DNA of 64,000 nucleotides from Agarophyton chilense. Taxonomy: Eukaryota; Rhodophyta; Florideophyceae; Gracilariales; Gracilariaceae. Under the pieces are notes generated by a model. The model searched no databases and had not been told where the DNA came from. It saw nothing but the letters and a program-made list of their open reading frames with translations. Shown piece after piece: positions 10,765 to 20,805 of this stretch. The stretch is from contig JARGXX010000098.1 of assembly GCA_030374765.1 (NCBI GenBank), forward strand, positions 1,302,001 to 1,366,000. The letters are read 5' to 3'. Position numbers and translations under genes: made by a program. The stretch's first letter is position 1. Each line of letters begins with the position of its first letter.

Positions 10765-12963
10765 TTTGGAAAGTGCAGTGCAGGAAGATTCTTTCTTGGT
10801 GTTTGACAGTCCCCGGTTGCTGCAGTGCATTTTCTGGTAAGGGGTTGAGAGTATATTGAGTTTGTCCTTCAAGTCCGTGTACTGAGTGTGATGTAGTGGT
10901 TTAGTCAGTATGTCTGCAAGCATTTCTTGAGTTGGTATGCGGTGAAGAGTTATGTATCCGTCGGCTACGTTGTGTTGAAGATAATGGTGTCGAATATCTA
11001 AGTACTTCTTTTTTTTTGTCGGTGCTTTGTTCTGCGCTACTAGGAGTGCGGAGCGGTTGTCGATGAAGTGTTTGGTTGGTTTGTTCATGGGGACTTTCGC
11101 CGATTGTAAGAGGTTCCGGAGCCATTTTGTGTGTTGTGTGGCGTTCGTGGCGGAAATGTACTCGGCTTCGGTTGTCGAAAGGGCGACTACGTTTTGTTTC
11201 CGGGAGAACCAAGAGATGGGTGTGCCGTTGAATAGATGGACATTGCGTGTTACGGATTTTCGATTCTTTGCATTGGCATAGTCTGCGTCGCTGTATATCG
11301 TGAACAGTTCGTGTAGTTGTTTGTTTCTGTCTGGAAGAGGTCTGTATGTTAGGCCATGATTTCTGGTACCTTTGAGGTAGCGAAGTAATGTCTTCAGCGC
11401 TTGGGAATGGTGTTGTTGTGGAGACTTCATGTACTGTGCTAGACGGTTTGCTGCGTACATAATGTCCGGTCGAGTACTATCGGTTATGTATCTAATTTCT
11501 CCTAGTATTTGTCGGTATTGTTTGGCTTGTTGAGAGGGGAGTGGTTCTGTTTCTGGCTGATTGTCGAGGTGGGTTGTTTGGTTGTATGGGGTTTTCGTGG
11601 GGTTGCAGTTGTGCATTGAGGTTTGTTGTAATAAGGCGTCGATGACATCTGGTTGACTAACGTGAACCGTGCCGTCCGGGTTGTGTTTTATAGTCCAGTT
11701 TAAGAAGCATTGTGGTTTGCCTAACCGTTTCACTTTGTATTTCTTGAGCAAGTTTTGGTATAGTTCTTGGATGAGTGATTGTGTTGTTCCGAGTACTAAA
11801 AAGTCGTCAATGGTTGTGTTGACGATTGTGTGGCCTGCTGTCGTGGACTTGGTGTACAGGCATGGATCGTGCTCTGACGCTGTGAAGCCCAGGTGTGTGA
11901 GATATTTTTGAAGTCCGTGGTTATACAGGTAAGCGGCTGGTGGTGATCCATACAGGTTACCGCGAAGTCTACCGTAGTTGCCGGGATGTCGATAGGTACC
12001 GTCAAAGTTGGCGATTTGGCGTACGTAGACCGGTCTATGGTGGCGGTATTGCTCATGGAGGTACGCTGATTTGATGTCGAAATGTTCTAATGGATAGCCG
12101 TATGCAGCGTGAATTGCTATTAGCATGCGTTGGGTTGTGCGGTCTGCTGTGTAGGTGGTAACTTGTTCGGGGTCGTAGTGAATTCCCGGCTTCATAAGGT
12201 CTCCTCTGAGGTTGCACCTGGCTTTGCGTTGCAATATATGTCCTTCTGCCGATCGCTTATAGCGATATATCATCATTAAGGGGATGACACTGGTGGGTGG
12301 TGGAGTGAAGTTTTCGGGTAGCCACTGTATGCTTTCGTGTTGATCTATATTCGTCAGTTCTTTGTCATGGGCTTCTTGCCATTTGGGGGCATCTGGGTAT
12401 TGTCTTGCTTGTTGTACGTTACGCGGTGGTTGTGTGTCTATTTCGATGGATTTTGGTATGGCCTGTTTTGTTGAGGCTTTTGCCTTGAATGCTGTGCCCG
12501 TGGTGTATGTAGGATCTTTGTGGCGGTGGTATGGATGGAAGTCAATGGATCGGAGGGGTTGGTACTGGTTTGTGCGTAGGTTTAGCACGACGATATGTTT
12601 GAGGTCGGTGGCATACATGTAACGTGCGGGGTCGGCCCGTGAGTAGAGTTTCTTTTTGGGGGCGTAAATTGGTATTGTCCCAAGTTGTCCGAAGATGAAG
12701 ATCCTTGGAAGTACAGGTTTCTTCCCGTACCAACGGTGATGTGGCGACGTACCGATTGCGGCATGGTGCATGATGTTGTATTTGAATATGGCGTCTCTGG
12801 CAGCGTCTTCCCAGTAGTGGCTTGTTAAGTTGGCTGTAGTGAGTGACGCTCTGACTGCGTTCATGACCGTGCGGTTGAATCGCTCCGCTATTGAGTTCTC
12901 CTGAGGCTGGTGAGGCGTTCGGAGATGATGGTGTAGGCGGTATTTGTGGTATATGGCTTGCAT
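10747..12963 (-). CDS. Copia-1 pol: integrase C-terminus, reverse transcriptase, RNase H
   Basis: An open frame of 738 codons. It starts within the integrase: just upstream in the same strand 'FRTDNAKEY' (second catalytic Asp) is readable, followed by 'PHQPQENSIAERFNRT' with the catalytic Glu. The reverse transcriptase occupies roughly residues 220-500, with 'HFDIKSAYLHE' (first Asp of the palm) and 'TIDDFLVLG' (the YVDD-equivalent box). RNase H follows, with 'YSDADYAN', 'VVALSTTEAEYIS' and 'KYLDIRHHYL'. The frame is uninterrupted, so RT and RNase H could be active if expressed. It ends inside the 3' LTR. The first ATG is internal to the polyprotein and not a true start. Confidence 0.9.
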   Translation of the reverse strand: MQAIYHKYRLHHHLRTPHQPQENSIAERFNRTVMNAVRASLTTANLTSHYWEDAARDAIFKYNIMHHAAIGTSPHHRWYGKKPVLPRIFIFGQLGTIPIYAPKKKLYSRADPARYMYATDLKHIVVLNLRTNQYQPLRSIDFHPYHRHKDPTYTTGTAFKAKASTKQAIPKSIEIDTQPPRNVQQARQYPDAPKWQEAHDKELTNIDQHESIQWLPENFTPPPTSVIPLMMIYRYKRSAEGHILQRKARCNLRGDLMKPGIHYDPEQVTTYTADRTTQRMLIAIHAAYGYPLEHFDIKSAYLHEQYRHHRPVYVRQIANFDGTYRHPGNYGRLRGNLYGSPPAAYLYNHGLQKYLTHLGFTASEHDPCLYTKSTTAGHTIVNTTIDDFLVLGTTQSLIQELYQNLLKKYKVKRLGKPQCFLNWTIKHNPDGTVHVSQPDVIDALLQQTSMHNCNPTKTPYNQTTHLDNQPETEPLPSQQAKQYRQILGEIRYITDSTRPDIMYAANRLAQYMKSPQQHHSQALKTLLRYLKGTRNHGLTYRPLPDRNKQLHELFTIYSDADYANAKNRKSVTRNVHLFNGTPISWFSRKQNVVALSTTEAEYISATNATQHTKWLRNLLQSAKVPMNKPTKHFIDNRSALLVAQNKAPTKKKKYLDIRHHYLQHNVADGYITLHRIPTQEMLADILTKPLHHTQYTDLKDKLNILSTPYQKMHCSNRGLSNTKKESSCTALSKSQTLQ

Positions 12964-13889
12964 AATTTAGGAGGTGTACTCTTTGGCGTTGTCTGTTCGG
13001 AAGTGGGTAAGTGGAAGCTGGAGCGTGGTGGTGATGTGGTGTAGGCTGTGGTTTTAGTGTCTTTGTTGGCTCGGATTCGGTATTGGTTGTTTACCCAAGG
13101 GGCCGTGGCTATTATAAGGGGGGGGCTACTGGTGTTGTCCATAACGTATGCTCGGTGTGGCGTGAAGGTTACTTGGCCATATCTTGTCGCCAGATCTCTG
13201 ACGGATAGTAGGTTGTGTTTGATATTTTCGTTCGCAATTGCATATGTCACAATATCGTGGTTACTGTTGCGGGGGCGGATGCGGATTGTCCCATGGTGCG
13301 TGCATGGGGTCTGCATGTTGGTGGCAGTGGTGGTCAGTATGGGATGTGGTAGGGGTTTCATTGGGTGTGTTGGTTCTGTTAAGTGGGTCGGGTGTGCGCC
13401 GCTGTCGAGTATGTACGTACCGTTTTGTTCGGTATCTGCCTCGGATGAGGCTTCTGTGTGTTGTGGATGAATCGGGGTTGTTGGTGTGAAAGGGTTGCTG
13501 TGGACGCGTGTGAATATGGGTGACTGATGAGAATAAATGCTGGAGTGGTTATTTGTGTTGGTGTAGTGAGCTTGTGCTTTAGATTGGTACTTCGGGTGGC
13601 GTTTGTCTTGACAATCTTCATCTGTGTGGGCGGAAGGGATCCCTAATGAGGAGTGAAAGCGACAGGGTGTCGCTCCTGCTGGTAGTCGTCTGGGATAAGT
13701 GGATCCTCGACGGTACGGGCGGAACTGGCGGCGGTACTGATTGTGTCCTCTGTATCCATACTGTGGCATGTAGCGTGTGTTATTGTAGTCCCCGGTGAAT
13801 TGTGTAGGCGTTGGGGGGTGAGAGCTCCAGCCATGGGCGGGTTTGTAAAGGGTATGGAGTTCTTTGAAGTTTCGTACGAAGTCTTTCAC
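12964..13889 (-). pseudogene. Copia-1 protease and truncated integrase N-terminus
   Basis: The frame begins in the gag C-terminal, basic, RNA-binding-like part and continues into the aspartic protease with 'YILDSGAHPTHL', followed by 'NLLSVRDLATRYGQVTF' of the GAG-pre-integrase region. It then reaches 'WVNNQYRI' and jumps within about 20 residues to sequence that, one frame over, reads 'LPLTHFRTDNAKEY'. The H2C2 zinc finger and first catalytic Asp of integrase, which are present in Copia-2 at about 16610-16900, are therefore absent. The junction lies near 13000-13060. A stop (about 13899-13901) separates this frame from gag. Confidence 0.85.
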
Positions 13890-13901
13890 TGTCTGTGGTT
13901 T

Positions 13902-14424
13902 TTAGAGTACGATTGGTCCGAGGATGGGTGTTAGAGATGTGTCTTTCTTGAGACCGGTGATGATAAATTCGACCGTCGTTTCTTCGTCTTTGATGTTGGG
14001 GTAGCGAGCAGCTATCATTTTTTTGGCGTATCGTCGTGTGGTTCTTTATGTATTCATCGATGTTCATGTCGGTGGTGTAGGGAACATTTTCTGCTTCCGT
14101 TTTCAAGAATTTATGGTCGTCCTTGGTCGCTTGGTCTATATGTTTGATGATGTCTGACACGAGGTCGAAGGGTGTAGGACGGTCTCCCGGTACGAGTATC
14201 AGTCCCAGTATGTCGGCTGGTACGCTGCTGAGGATGGCGGAGAGCAGTTTCGACTTGCGGTGAGTGTATTGTTCCAGTGTGGCGGGGTCGATAGGTGTGT
14301 CGGGGTTGGAGATGAGGTGGTTGTTTGCTTTGATTGTGATGGAGTACGTTTCAAGGGCGAAGTACCATGGTGCGTAGTTGGTGATGTCTAGTTCCGGGAG
14401 ACGTGGGTGTCTATCTTGATCCAT
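13902..14424 (-). pseudogene. Copia-1 gag, frameshifted
   Basis: Starts with ATG at 14424, 261 nt downstream of the primer binding site, and encodes a UBN2/retrotrans-gag-like capsid: 'LDITNYAPWYFALE' near the N-terminus and 'DLVSDIIKHIDQ' mid-protein. After 'YIKNHTTIRQ' the frame is lost in a run of seven A (element strand, about 14012-14020). In the next frame the coat sequence continues as 'MIAARYPNIKDEETTVEFI' until a TAA before 'KPQTVKDFVRNFKEL'. The capsid was thus one protein broken by a shift and a stop. Copia-2 gag at 15533 has the same motif order. Confidence 0.8.
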
Positions 14425-14686
14425 TGCGTGGAGGTGGGATTGTGTAGTGTCTGAGGGAGTGTGATTATCGTTTGATTCGATGGTGGCGTTAAAATAGAGT
14501 TCCTGTGTGATTTCGGTGATGTCTTTGATATGTTGCCTCCTATTGTATCGGAGGGTTCGTTGGCTTTGTGGATTCGTTGTGGCTGGGGTTTTGTCGACTT
14601 CGTGTGGCGTGGTGGGAGGGTGAGTTACTGCGAGTTACTGCGTGGGGCTTGAGGTGGGAGGGTTATTGCTTTCGTTGTGCGAGCGT

Positions 14687-14698
14687 GGGTCCATAACC
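14687..14698 (-). promoter_or_regulatory. Copia-1 primer binding site, half-tRNA-iMet type
   Basis: Directly inside the 5' LTR the element strand reads GGTTATGGACCC. This resembles the complement of the anticodon-loop region of initiator methionine tRNA, the site used by Drosophila copia, which primes from a half tRNA. It does not resemble the TGG-starting complement of a tRNA 3' end. Confidence 0.7.
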
Positions 14699-14784
14699 TG
14701 TGAGAGGATGACTCTAGTTCATCTTTACTTGGATCCTGTCTTGTGTGGGCTTAAGTACTTCGAAATCTACTGTAATGTTTGACA
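14699..14784 (-). repeat. Copia-1 5' LTR (86 bp)
   Basis: Begins TGTC and ends CACA in element orientation. The neighbouring duplication GTCGG is at 14785-14789. At 86 bp it is very short for a Copia LTR, leaving little room for promoter plus terminator. Confidence 0.93.
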
Positions 14785-14834
14785 GTCGGACAACGGTTAA
14801 CGTGATTCATTCTTTGAAATTTTCAAACATTAGG

Positions 14835-14937
14835 TGCCAGATAGCACACACGCAGCACACCTACACTCCAGATCTAGATAACACCAGGACGTTGTCGCCG
14901 TTGCTACGAGTAAAGTGAGACTACCATCCTCGTCAAA
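14835..14937 (+). repeat. Copia-2 5' LTR (~103 bp)
   Basis: Begins TGCCAGA. It shares CACACACGCAGCACAC, CTCCAGATCTAGAT and GTGAGACTACC blocks with the 3' copy at 32011-32112. TTAGG lies immediately upstream. Confidence 0.9.
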
Positions 14938-14952
14938 GATTATGGGCCAAGC
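14938..14952 (+). promoter_or_regulatory. Copia-2 primer binding site, half-tRNA-iMet type
   Basis: GATTATGGGCCAAGC follows the 5' LTR. It matches the same initiator-tRNA anticodon-arm complement seen in Copia-1 (GGTTATGG...), supporting a shared half-tRNA priming mode. Confidence 0.7.
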
Positions 14953-15532
14953 GATACGCTACCCATACTCTGTCTTTATCACGCCACACTCTCGTCTACC
15001 GTCCCTCATGCTTTACTCTCGTCCATTCTCCCTCACACGTCCTCTTGCTTCCCATCTCCCTTCTATACCGCACAATCTTCAACGCTTCGTCCTTCTCATT
15101 TATTTTGTTTTCAAGTACCATCTTACCAAAACGGCAGCCCTTACTTCTCGTTCTCAACGCTTTCAACGCAAACAAAATTTGTCTAGCGATCAATACATCA
15201 TTTAAGAATTGTGGTACAACGCCCGCACTATTGCACTAGACATTACCACATCCCAAGATACTACAAACCAAATCAGCCATATAAAACAAGTTCAACATCC
15301 CTTAGTTAGATCTCGATAACCCGTAATTCTGGAAATTGGGCATCAAATCCAATGCCGGAACACTTGAGGCACTCGACCACATAACCAACAACCCGCCGCC
15401 CTCGATCGCCTCAGCACAACTATCAGAACACAATAAAAAAAGCATACGCTGCGTGCGCTCATTCTCTCATCTGTTTCTTCCGATATCTTCAACTTCCTTA
15501 GTATCGGAAGCGAACCCTCTCAAAAAGATCTC

Positions 15533-16072
15533 TTGACCGCCGTTTTCGAGCACTTGAAAACCAACACGGCTACTGGTCACAAATATCTCAAATCAGAAGC
15601 CAAAAACGTGAGCCTCACTAGTGAGATGAGTATAGAAGACTATTTTATCGAACAAAACTTCCTTCGAGCCCGCCCGATTGCTTTCCAATTTTCACACATC
15701 ACTGACGAGACGAAGAAGATGCAATTCATGGTTGACGGTCTTCGCTTCGATCTTGACAGCATAGATATTGGGCAAAAACTACTTGCCATCAACCTGTCAA
15801 CTGTTGAAGACTTTCTACACCATTTTTATCGATTGAAGTCTCACGGCATGACTGCACTTTATCAACCCACCTCTACCATCTATCAGAACATAACCCGCCC
15901 TTTTCAAGTACTGAGCAAGCCTTTCTACCAGACTCGCTCACCACCGCACCGACCACAGTACAACGTCAGCCCGCACAGCCCAACTTATCTCCTGTATACT
16001 GCCCCTGTTCGTTTCATAAACAGTTCATACGAGTGCCACCGAATCACACCGATTCGGAATGCCGTGACATAA
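15533..16072 (+). pseudogene. Copia-2 gag (part)
   Basis: The frame reads 'HKYLKSEAKNVSLTSEMSI' then 'MQFMVDGLRFDLD' and 'VEDFLHHFYRLKSHGM', parallel to the Copia-1 gag motifs ('HKFLKTEAENVPYTTDMNI' and 'VKDFVRNFKEL'). The N-terminal capsid part upstream of 15533 is scrambled by shifts. After 16072 the sequence continues in another frame as 'CRDIKHPKFKRP', equivalent to the Copia-1 'CQDKRHPKYQSK'. No CCHC zinc knuckle was seen in either element. Confidence 0.75.
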
Positions 16073-16268
16073 AACACCCCAAATTCAAACGTCCGGGTGC
16101 ATCGGCTAAAGCAGAACCCAACACCAATCCCATCATCGCTTACAATAATCATGACCAACCTCCATACATGAACTCAGACCCCCCGACCACTCTCGCCTGT
16201 CATTCCAAACAACCAGGCATACGGCGCGCACCCGATAGACCCACCGGCTCCCGAACAAGACCACAAAA

Positions 16269-17559
16269 TTGAGCAACGCGGCGAAAATAATGTGGAAGGT
16301 ATGTTCACACTTGATTCAGCCGCCCATCCAACCCACATCCGCCCACCACCAAAATCCCTCCCGCGCACCTCCAATCTATCCACGCGCACTTCTTCTAACC
16401 ATATCACCCCCTGCAACAATGCTGGAACCATTCCGATCCGCCTGCACAATAATTATTCCACATTGCGGGTACCACTACGAGAATCCTAATCCCAGTTCTC
16501 CGACAAACCCCCGCACTACCCACAAAATGACACGAACTACCGCTGATCACCCCATACTTGAACCGAATACCTGCCCGTCACGGAACCCCACAACCGAGCT
16601 CCACTGCCCAATCCTTCTTTCACTGGCACGTCGTTCTAAACCACGCCAATTTACCCAATCTCCAGCGAATGGCGCTAACGAATACGATACCAATACTACC
16701 AAAGACCCTCCGCAACAATCCCCTACCAATCACATGCTCCTCCTGCCCCACCGCGAAACAAAGGCCACAACCACATCCTAGCCGACAACATTACTACCCC
16801 GTTGGTTCCTACATCAGCAGCGACACATGTGGCACAATCTCTCCACGCTCCCGCCATGGCAACCTTCACTTTGCCACTTTTTTAGACGCACACAGTCGCT
16901 ACCTCATCGTTTTCTTTATCCCCGACCGATCCTCCCTTAAACACACCACACCATTAGCAATTACATTCATCACCGCACAACACGTCAAATCACCTGTTAC
17001 TTACCGTTCAGACAACGCGCGTGAATTTCAAAGCAACGCCATGAACAACCTATACAACCTCCATGGTTTCTAATACCGTTCCAACACTCCCCACCAGCCG
17101 CCAGAGAATTCCCTAGCCGAAAGGATAAACAAGACCATCGTCACTGCAACCAGAGCCGCACTCCATCACTCACACCTCGACGACTCCTTCTAGGAAGACG
17201 CCATGCGTGACGTTATCTTCAAGTACAATATCACCATTCACGACAGCACCGGAAAATCTCCTTATCAACTCTGGCACAAGCACAGCCCCATCATTCCACG
17301 ACTCTTCTCTTTTGGAAAATAAGGCACTATTCCCAACTACTGCAACCCCAAGAAGAAACTCGAAGCGCGCGCTGACCCAGCAAAACTTATGCACAATACA
17401 TCGGCAACGCACATCGTCGCCCTTAAACTACGCACAAATCAATATATCCACTTTGGTTCTATTGACTTCAAGCCTTACTTTCACTACCTTGACCCCCTCT
17501 ACCACCGCCCCCAAGCGCTTACAGCCTCCATTAAACCACCACCATCCATTCCATCGAAA
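16269..17559 (+). pseudogene. Copia-2 protease and integrase, broken
   Basis: Protease: 'MFTLDSAAHPTHIRPP' near 16303, with DSA in place of DSG. The integrase zinc finger reads 'HWHVVLNHANLPNLQRM' followed by 'CSSCPTAKQRP' (16620-16770). The catalytic core has 'ATFLDAHSRYLIVFF' (first Asp), 'YRSDNAREF' (second Asp) and 'HQPPENSLAERINKT' (Glu), in frames separated by stops such as the one after 'LHGF' at 17071 and one in 'DDSF*EDAMRD'. The reading then runs on to 'FGSIDFKPYF' and is cut at 17559 by the 12.3-kb insertion. The enzyme would have inserted the cDNA; this copy is dead. Confidence 0.82.
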
Positions 17560-17587
17560 TCGTCTGTGTTTTCGGAAAGCTAGTATT
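17560..17587 (+). repeat. Left terminal inverted repeat of the 12.3-kb element
   Basis: Matches the reverse complement of 29869-29896 at 26 of 28 positions. Weaker similarity, including a shared GCTAG, extends about 12 bp further inward. Confidence 0.8.
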
Positions 17588-18299
17588 GGGTGCTAGATTT
17601 CTAGTTTGGGTGTGCTAGAATGTCTATGGTTAGCATTGAAAAATTCGCAGAATTTTGATGCCAAAATATCTAGCGCAAAAATACTAGCCCAATTGAATTT
17701 TGGGGATAATGTAGAAAACTAGCAAACTTCCGTACTAATACCGGCACACTAGGAAGAATAGAAGAGAAATTGGGAGATATCTTTCGATACTCATTAATCC
17801 TAGACCATGAATTCTACCGACGATGAAAGGAATACTGAACGCTATCTAGCGCCTGATCATTCATTTCGCGGAGGTATCGTAGCTAGTATGAACCGTTCAT
17901 ATGCCTTGCACATTTAGTTTAATGTTCTCTAATGACCGTAATGGCCAGTGCGTAACACTGCGATCCTGCAACTGAGACCCGAAACTGGTCCCCAATTCAC
18001 GTGAAATGAGATCTTCCCAATTCACATGCGGTGATCCGCTTTGCATCTCGGCCTCCGATCGTTGCGCTTCACTTCGCGTCGCGCGAAACGCGGCGCAAAT
18101 AACCCTCCATTATACGAGGACCGGCCAAGTGGTACACCAGTTCACCCCACCCTTCACCAATCAAAAATTCCTACATAACTACATAGACATCACAAAATCA
18201 CACAAGTTAGAGGGCAATTCCTCGCTTAATGCAAGCACATTCCATATAGACAAACGTACCTTTGCAAAAAATGTGCTCCTTGTCTTGCCTCCACTTCCT

Positions 18300-19460
18300 G
18301 CATTCGCATCGATAAATAGACGAAAGTCAGATCACCGTCACAAAACAAACCCAAACCACATCAGCCAGCACCACACTCACCTCTGTAGCGACCACTTATC
18401 CCACCTCTCGTCCAACCTTGCCTCCCTGTTCTCTTGCAGCAGCAAACAACGGCAAGTCAGATCTCCTTCCCTAACGCATACAAGATACGATTGCAGCTTG
18501 CACTTACCTGTGATGCCACCAATTCCTGATCAACCACTGTCATAACAAGGAAGAAATATAAGTCATACTTCCACCAAAAATCGAAACCACGTGACTTCAA
18601 TGGCGCACTCACCTCCATTGAAACCTGTTCGGCCAAGTCCTTCTAGAAGGTCCCCCTCCTCACCCAATCGCTCCTTTCTGTTGCTTTGCAGCAGCAAAAA
18701 ATAACATGTTTGAACTCTTTCCAAAATCAATACCAGACACCAGTAGCACTCACATTTACCCGCACTTCCATCATTCCCCCTTCATACAACGTCTCCCGCA
18801 CTGTCGTAACAATAAAGAAATACAAGTCAGATCTCCGTCAATAATAGAAAGAAATTTCCTCAGGGACGCACTCACCGTCTAAGCAACTTGCTTGATTCAC
18901 TTTCTTCAGGGAGGTTCCCCTCCCCACCCAATCTTTCCTCTCCGTCGCTTTGCAGCAGCAAACAAGAGCATGTCAGATATCCTTTCTAAATCTCTACGAG
19001 ACACTAGTAGCACTTGCACACACCTTTACCTAAACGAATCCTGCCCCCCCCCCATTCCAATTTTCTATCGCTTTGCAGCCACAATCGCAAATATGTCAGG
19101 TCTCCGTCCCGATTGCAGGGCAGCAAACGTAGCAAACCCACCTTTTCATCAACATAAGGGCCGCTGAAATAGGTTTCCCATGTTAGCAACCAGAAGGAGA
19201 CGAAACACACCATATCAACGTAGTGCGCCGCGTACATCCAAATCGCAACCCACTCATCCGCCCACCCTCCACCCCACACCACATAACCCATCGCTCCCCT
19301 CGCTCTTCGCCCGCTCTCCCATGACCACAAACAGTTTCAAGGCCCCATATCAACATAGACGAAGTACATCCCAATCGAAAGCTGGGGTACCCGTCACCTC
19401 CCACACCACACCCCATCATTTAACGCCTCGGTCGTGCTTTGCCCGCTCTCGCACATTTAG
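18300..19460 (+). repeat. Degenerate tandem repeats, period about 110-145 bp
   Basis: The phrase AAGTCAGATCTCC, or close variants, recurs near 18311, 18450, 18562, 18820, 18966 and 19090. CTTTGCAGCAGCAAA recurs near 18436, 18686, 18952 and 19071. A further pair of units at about 19205-19330 and 19340-19455 shares CATATCAACRTAG...GTACATCC and GCCCGCTCTC. Pyrimidine-rich on this strand. Such blocks near transposon ends can bind transposase; here that is inference. Confidence 0.6.
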
Positions 19461-19908
19461 AAAAAGAGTTAGCACTTGTGAAACGTACGCGGAAACGTAT
19501 ACAATACCGCTTCTCACGCACCTAGAAAACGCAGGAGGTCCACCGGGTCTAAACGACATCATATCACAGAATCTCAAGATCCCACAACCGCTCATCCGTC
19601 CACTACTTATAATCAACGCCAGTACACGCCGCCGCTCAACAAATATACAATTCTGAATACATTCATTTAAGCCCACTTTCCAAGCCACATACGCGCTGTG
19701 TCTGTCTTGCCGCACGACTTGTGGGCGTCTCTGGCGCATCACTTGACATTGGTGAGTACGCGTGATAAGTTTAAACTCTCCCCACCGTCCTCGTCCTGCA
19801 TTTTCCTCACCTCCAGCCTGTATATATTCTCGGCCTCTCACTTCGTCCTACGTCTTTTCCACCTCCCCTATTTACTTTCCGAGATCGCGGGCAGGCACCC
19901 TCCACAAC

Positions 19909-20805
19909 ATGCAGCGTTGTCGCTTCCCAAGGTGCACCTTCCAGACAAAAAATCACATCTTCCTTGTCCAACACCAGCGCCGGTGTCGTTACCGCACCAC
20001 CCGCAACCCCTTTCTCGCCTCCACCCCGAAAAATGGCACTCAATTCCCACCACGTAAAAAGTGCCCACGCGTCCAGACCGCAGACACCGGCTCCGTCGGC
20101 ATCTCAAACCGCCTTTCCAACAACGTTCTGCTGGTAGAAGAGGACAACTACCATTCGAGCCAGCTCGCTCTGGCCATACGCTCCGCAGACGGCGCCCACA
20201 TTCTCCACGCTTCTGTTCGCTCCCCTTCTCCCAGCCCTCGCCCACCCGTGAAGCTCCATCCCATCGTCTCCTACATCTCATTCATCGCGACCAAGCTCGG
20301 TAAACGAAAAGCCAATGAACTCATTACCCTCCTGAAGGACGCCGACTACTCCAAAACACTCATCCAACAGGTAAACTTCGTATCCCACTGCCTTCAACTT
20401 CATTCCGAACTATTCAAAGACACTGTCGGTTCCATCGGCTTCAAATCCACAACCGTTTGTCACAATCCCTCAAACATCACTGCAAGGCTTTACCTCAAAA
20501 ACTCCGTCGATGTCCTTCTCCAACAACTTCGCTACGCCACTCGCGCTAACACCTTCCTCCACCCCGTCAGACAGAGTTCTAGAACTTTAGTCATGATGTG
20601 CAATGGTCGGGCCGTGCGGTTACGCGATATTGTAAAATACTTGTTTCTGATTGGACTAGGCGGTTGTGAAAATGGTTACGCGATTTTTCGCGAAAGCTTT
20701 GACCTTTTAGAAAACAAGTATGCTTCGCCACCTGGGTCAGAAGAGGTCTTTAAAATCTCATCTGCTGCCTTCGGTGGCAGAACCGTATCACTCAATGCAA
20801 TCTGA
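19909..20805 (+). CDS. Unrecognised protein with N-terminal C2HC zinc finger
   Basis: A 299-residue frame if the ATG at 19909 is used; an upstream ATG at 19762 would add 49 residues of low-complexity Ser/Pro sequence and looks less likely. The first residues contain a compact Cys/His motif, 'CRFPRC' followed by 'LVQHQRRC', spaced C-x4-C-x12-H-x3-C, typical of a small nucleic-acid-binding finger. The rest includes a helical stretch 'FIATKLGKRKANELITLLK' and a C-terminal 'GLGGCENGYAIFRESFDLL'. No catalytic motif was recognised. Its place inside the insertion suggests a transposon-encoded DNA-binding or transposase-accessory protein, but that is inference. Confidence 0.5.
   Translation: MQRCRFPRCTFQTKNHIFLVQHQRRCRYRTTRNPFLASTPKNGTQFPPRKKCPRVQTADTGSVGISNRLSNNVLLVEEDNYHSSQLALAIRSADGAHILHASVRSPSPSPRPPVKLHPIVSYISFIATKLGKRKANELITLLKDADYSKTLIQQVNFVSHCLQLHSELFKDTVGSIGFKSTTVCHNPSNITARLYLKNSVDVLLQQLRYATRANTFLHPVRQSSRTLVMMCNGRAVRLRDIVKYLFLIGLGGCENGYAIFRESFDLLENKYASPPGSEEVFKISSAAFGGRTVSLNAI

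Larger units (their letters stand above)
10679..14784 (-). mobile_element. Copia-1 LTR retrotransposon, recent, integrase-deleted
   Basis: A complete 4.1-kb element transcribed on the minus strand. It is bounded by 86-bp LTRs and a perfect 5-bp target duplication GTCGG (10674-10678 and 14785-14789). In element orientation the 5' LTR begins TGTC and ends CACA. The two LTRs differ at only two positions, so insertion was recent. The order gag, protease, integrase, reverse transcriptase, RNase H is Ty1/Copia-type. Part of the integrase is missing and gag has a frameshift and a stop, so the copy was probably moved in trans by a relative. Confidence 0.93.

Noticed and set aside
13048-13489. Plus-strand frames over the Copia-1 protease region
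   Set aside because: They are antisense shadows of the element's minus-strand coding sequence and have Trp/Gly/Cys-rich composition with no domain.
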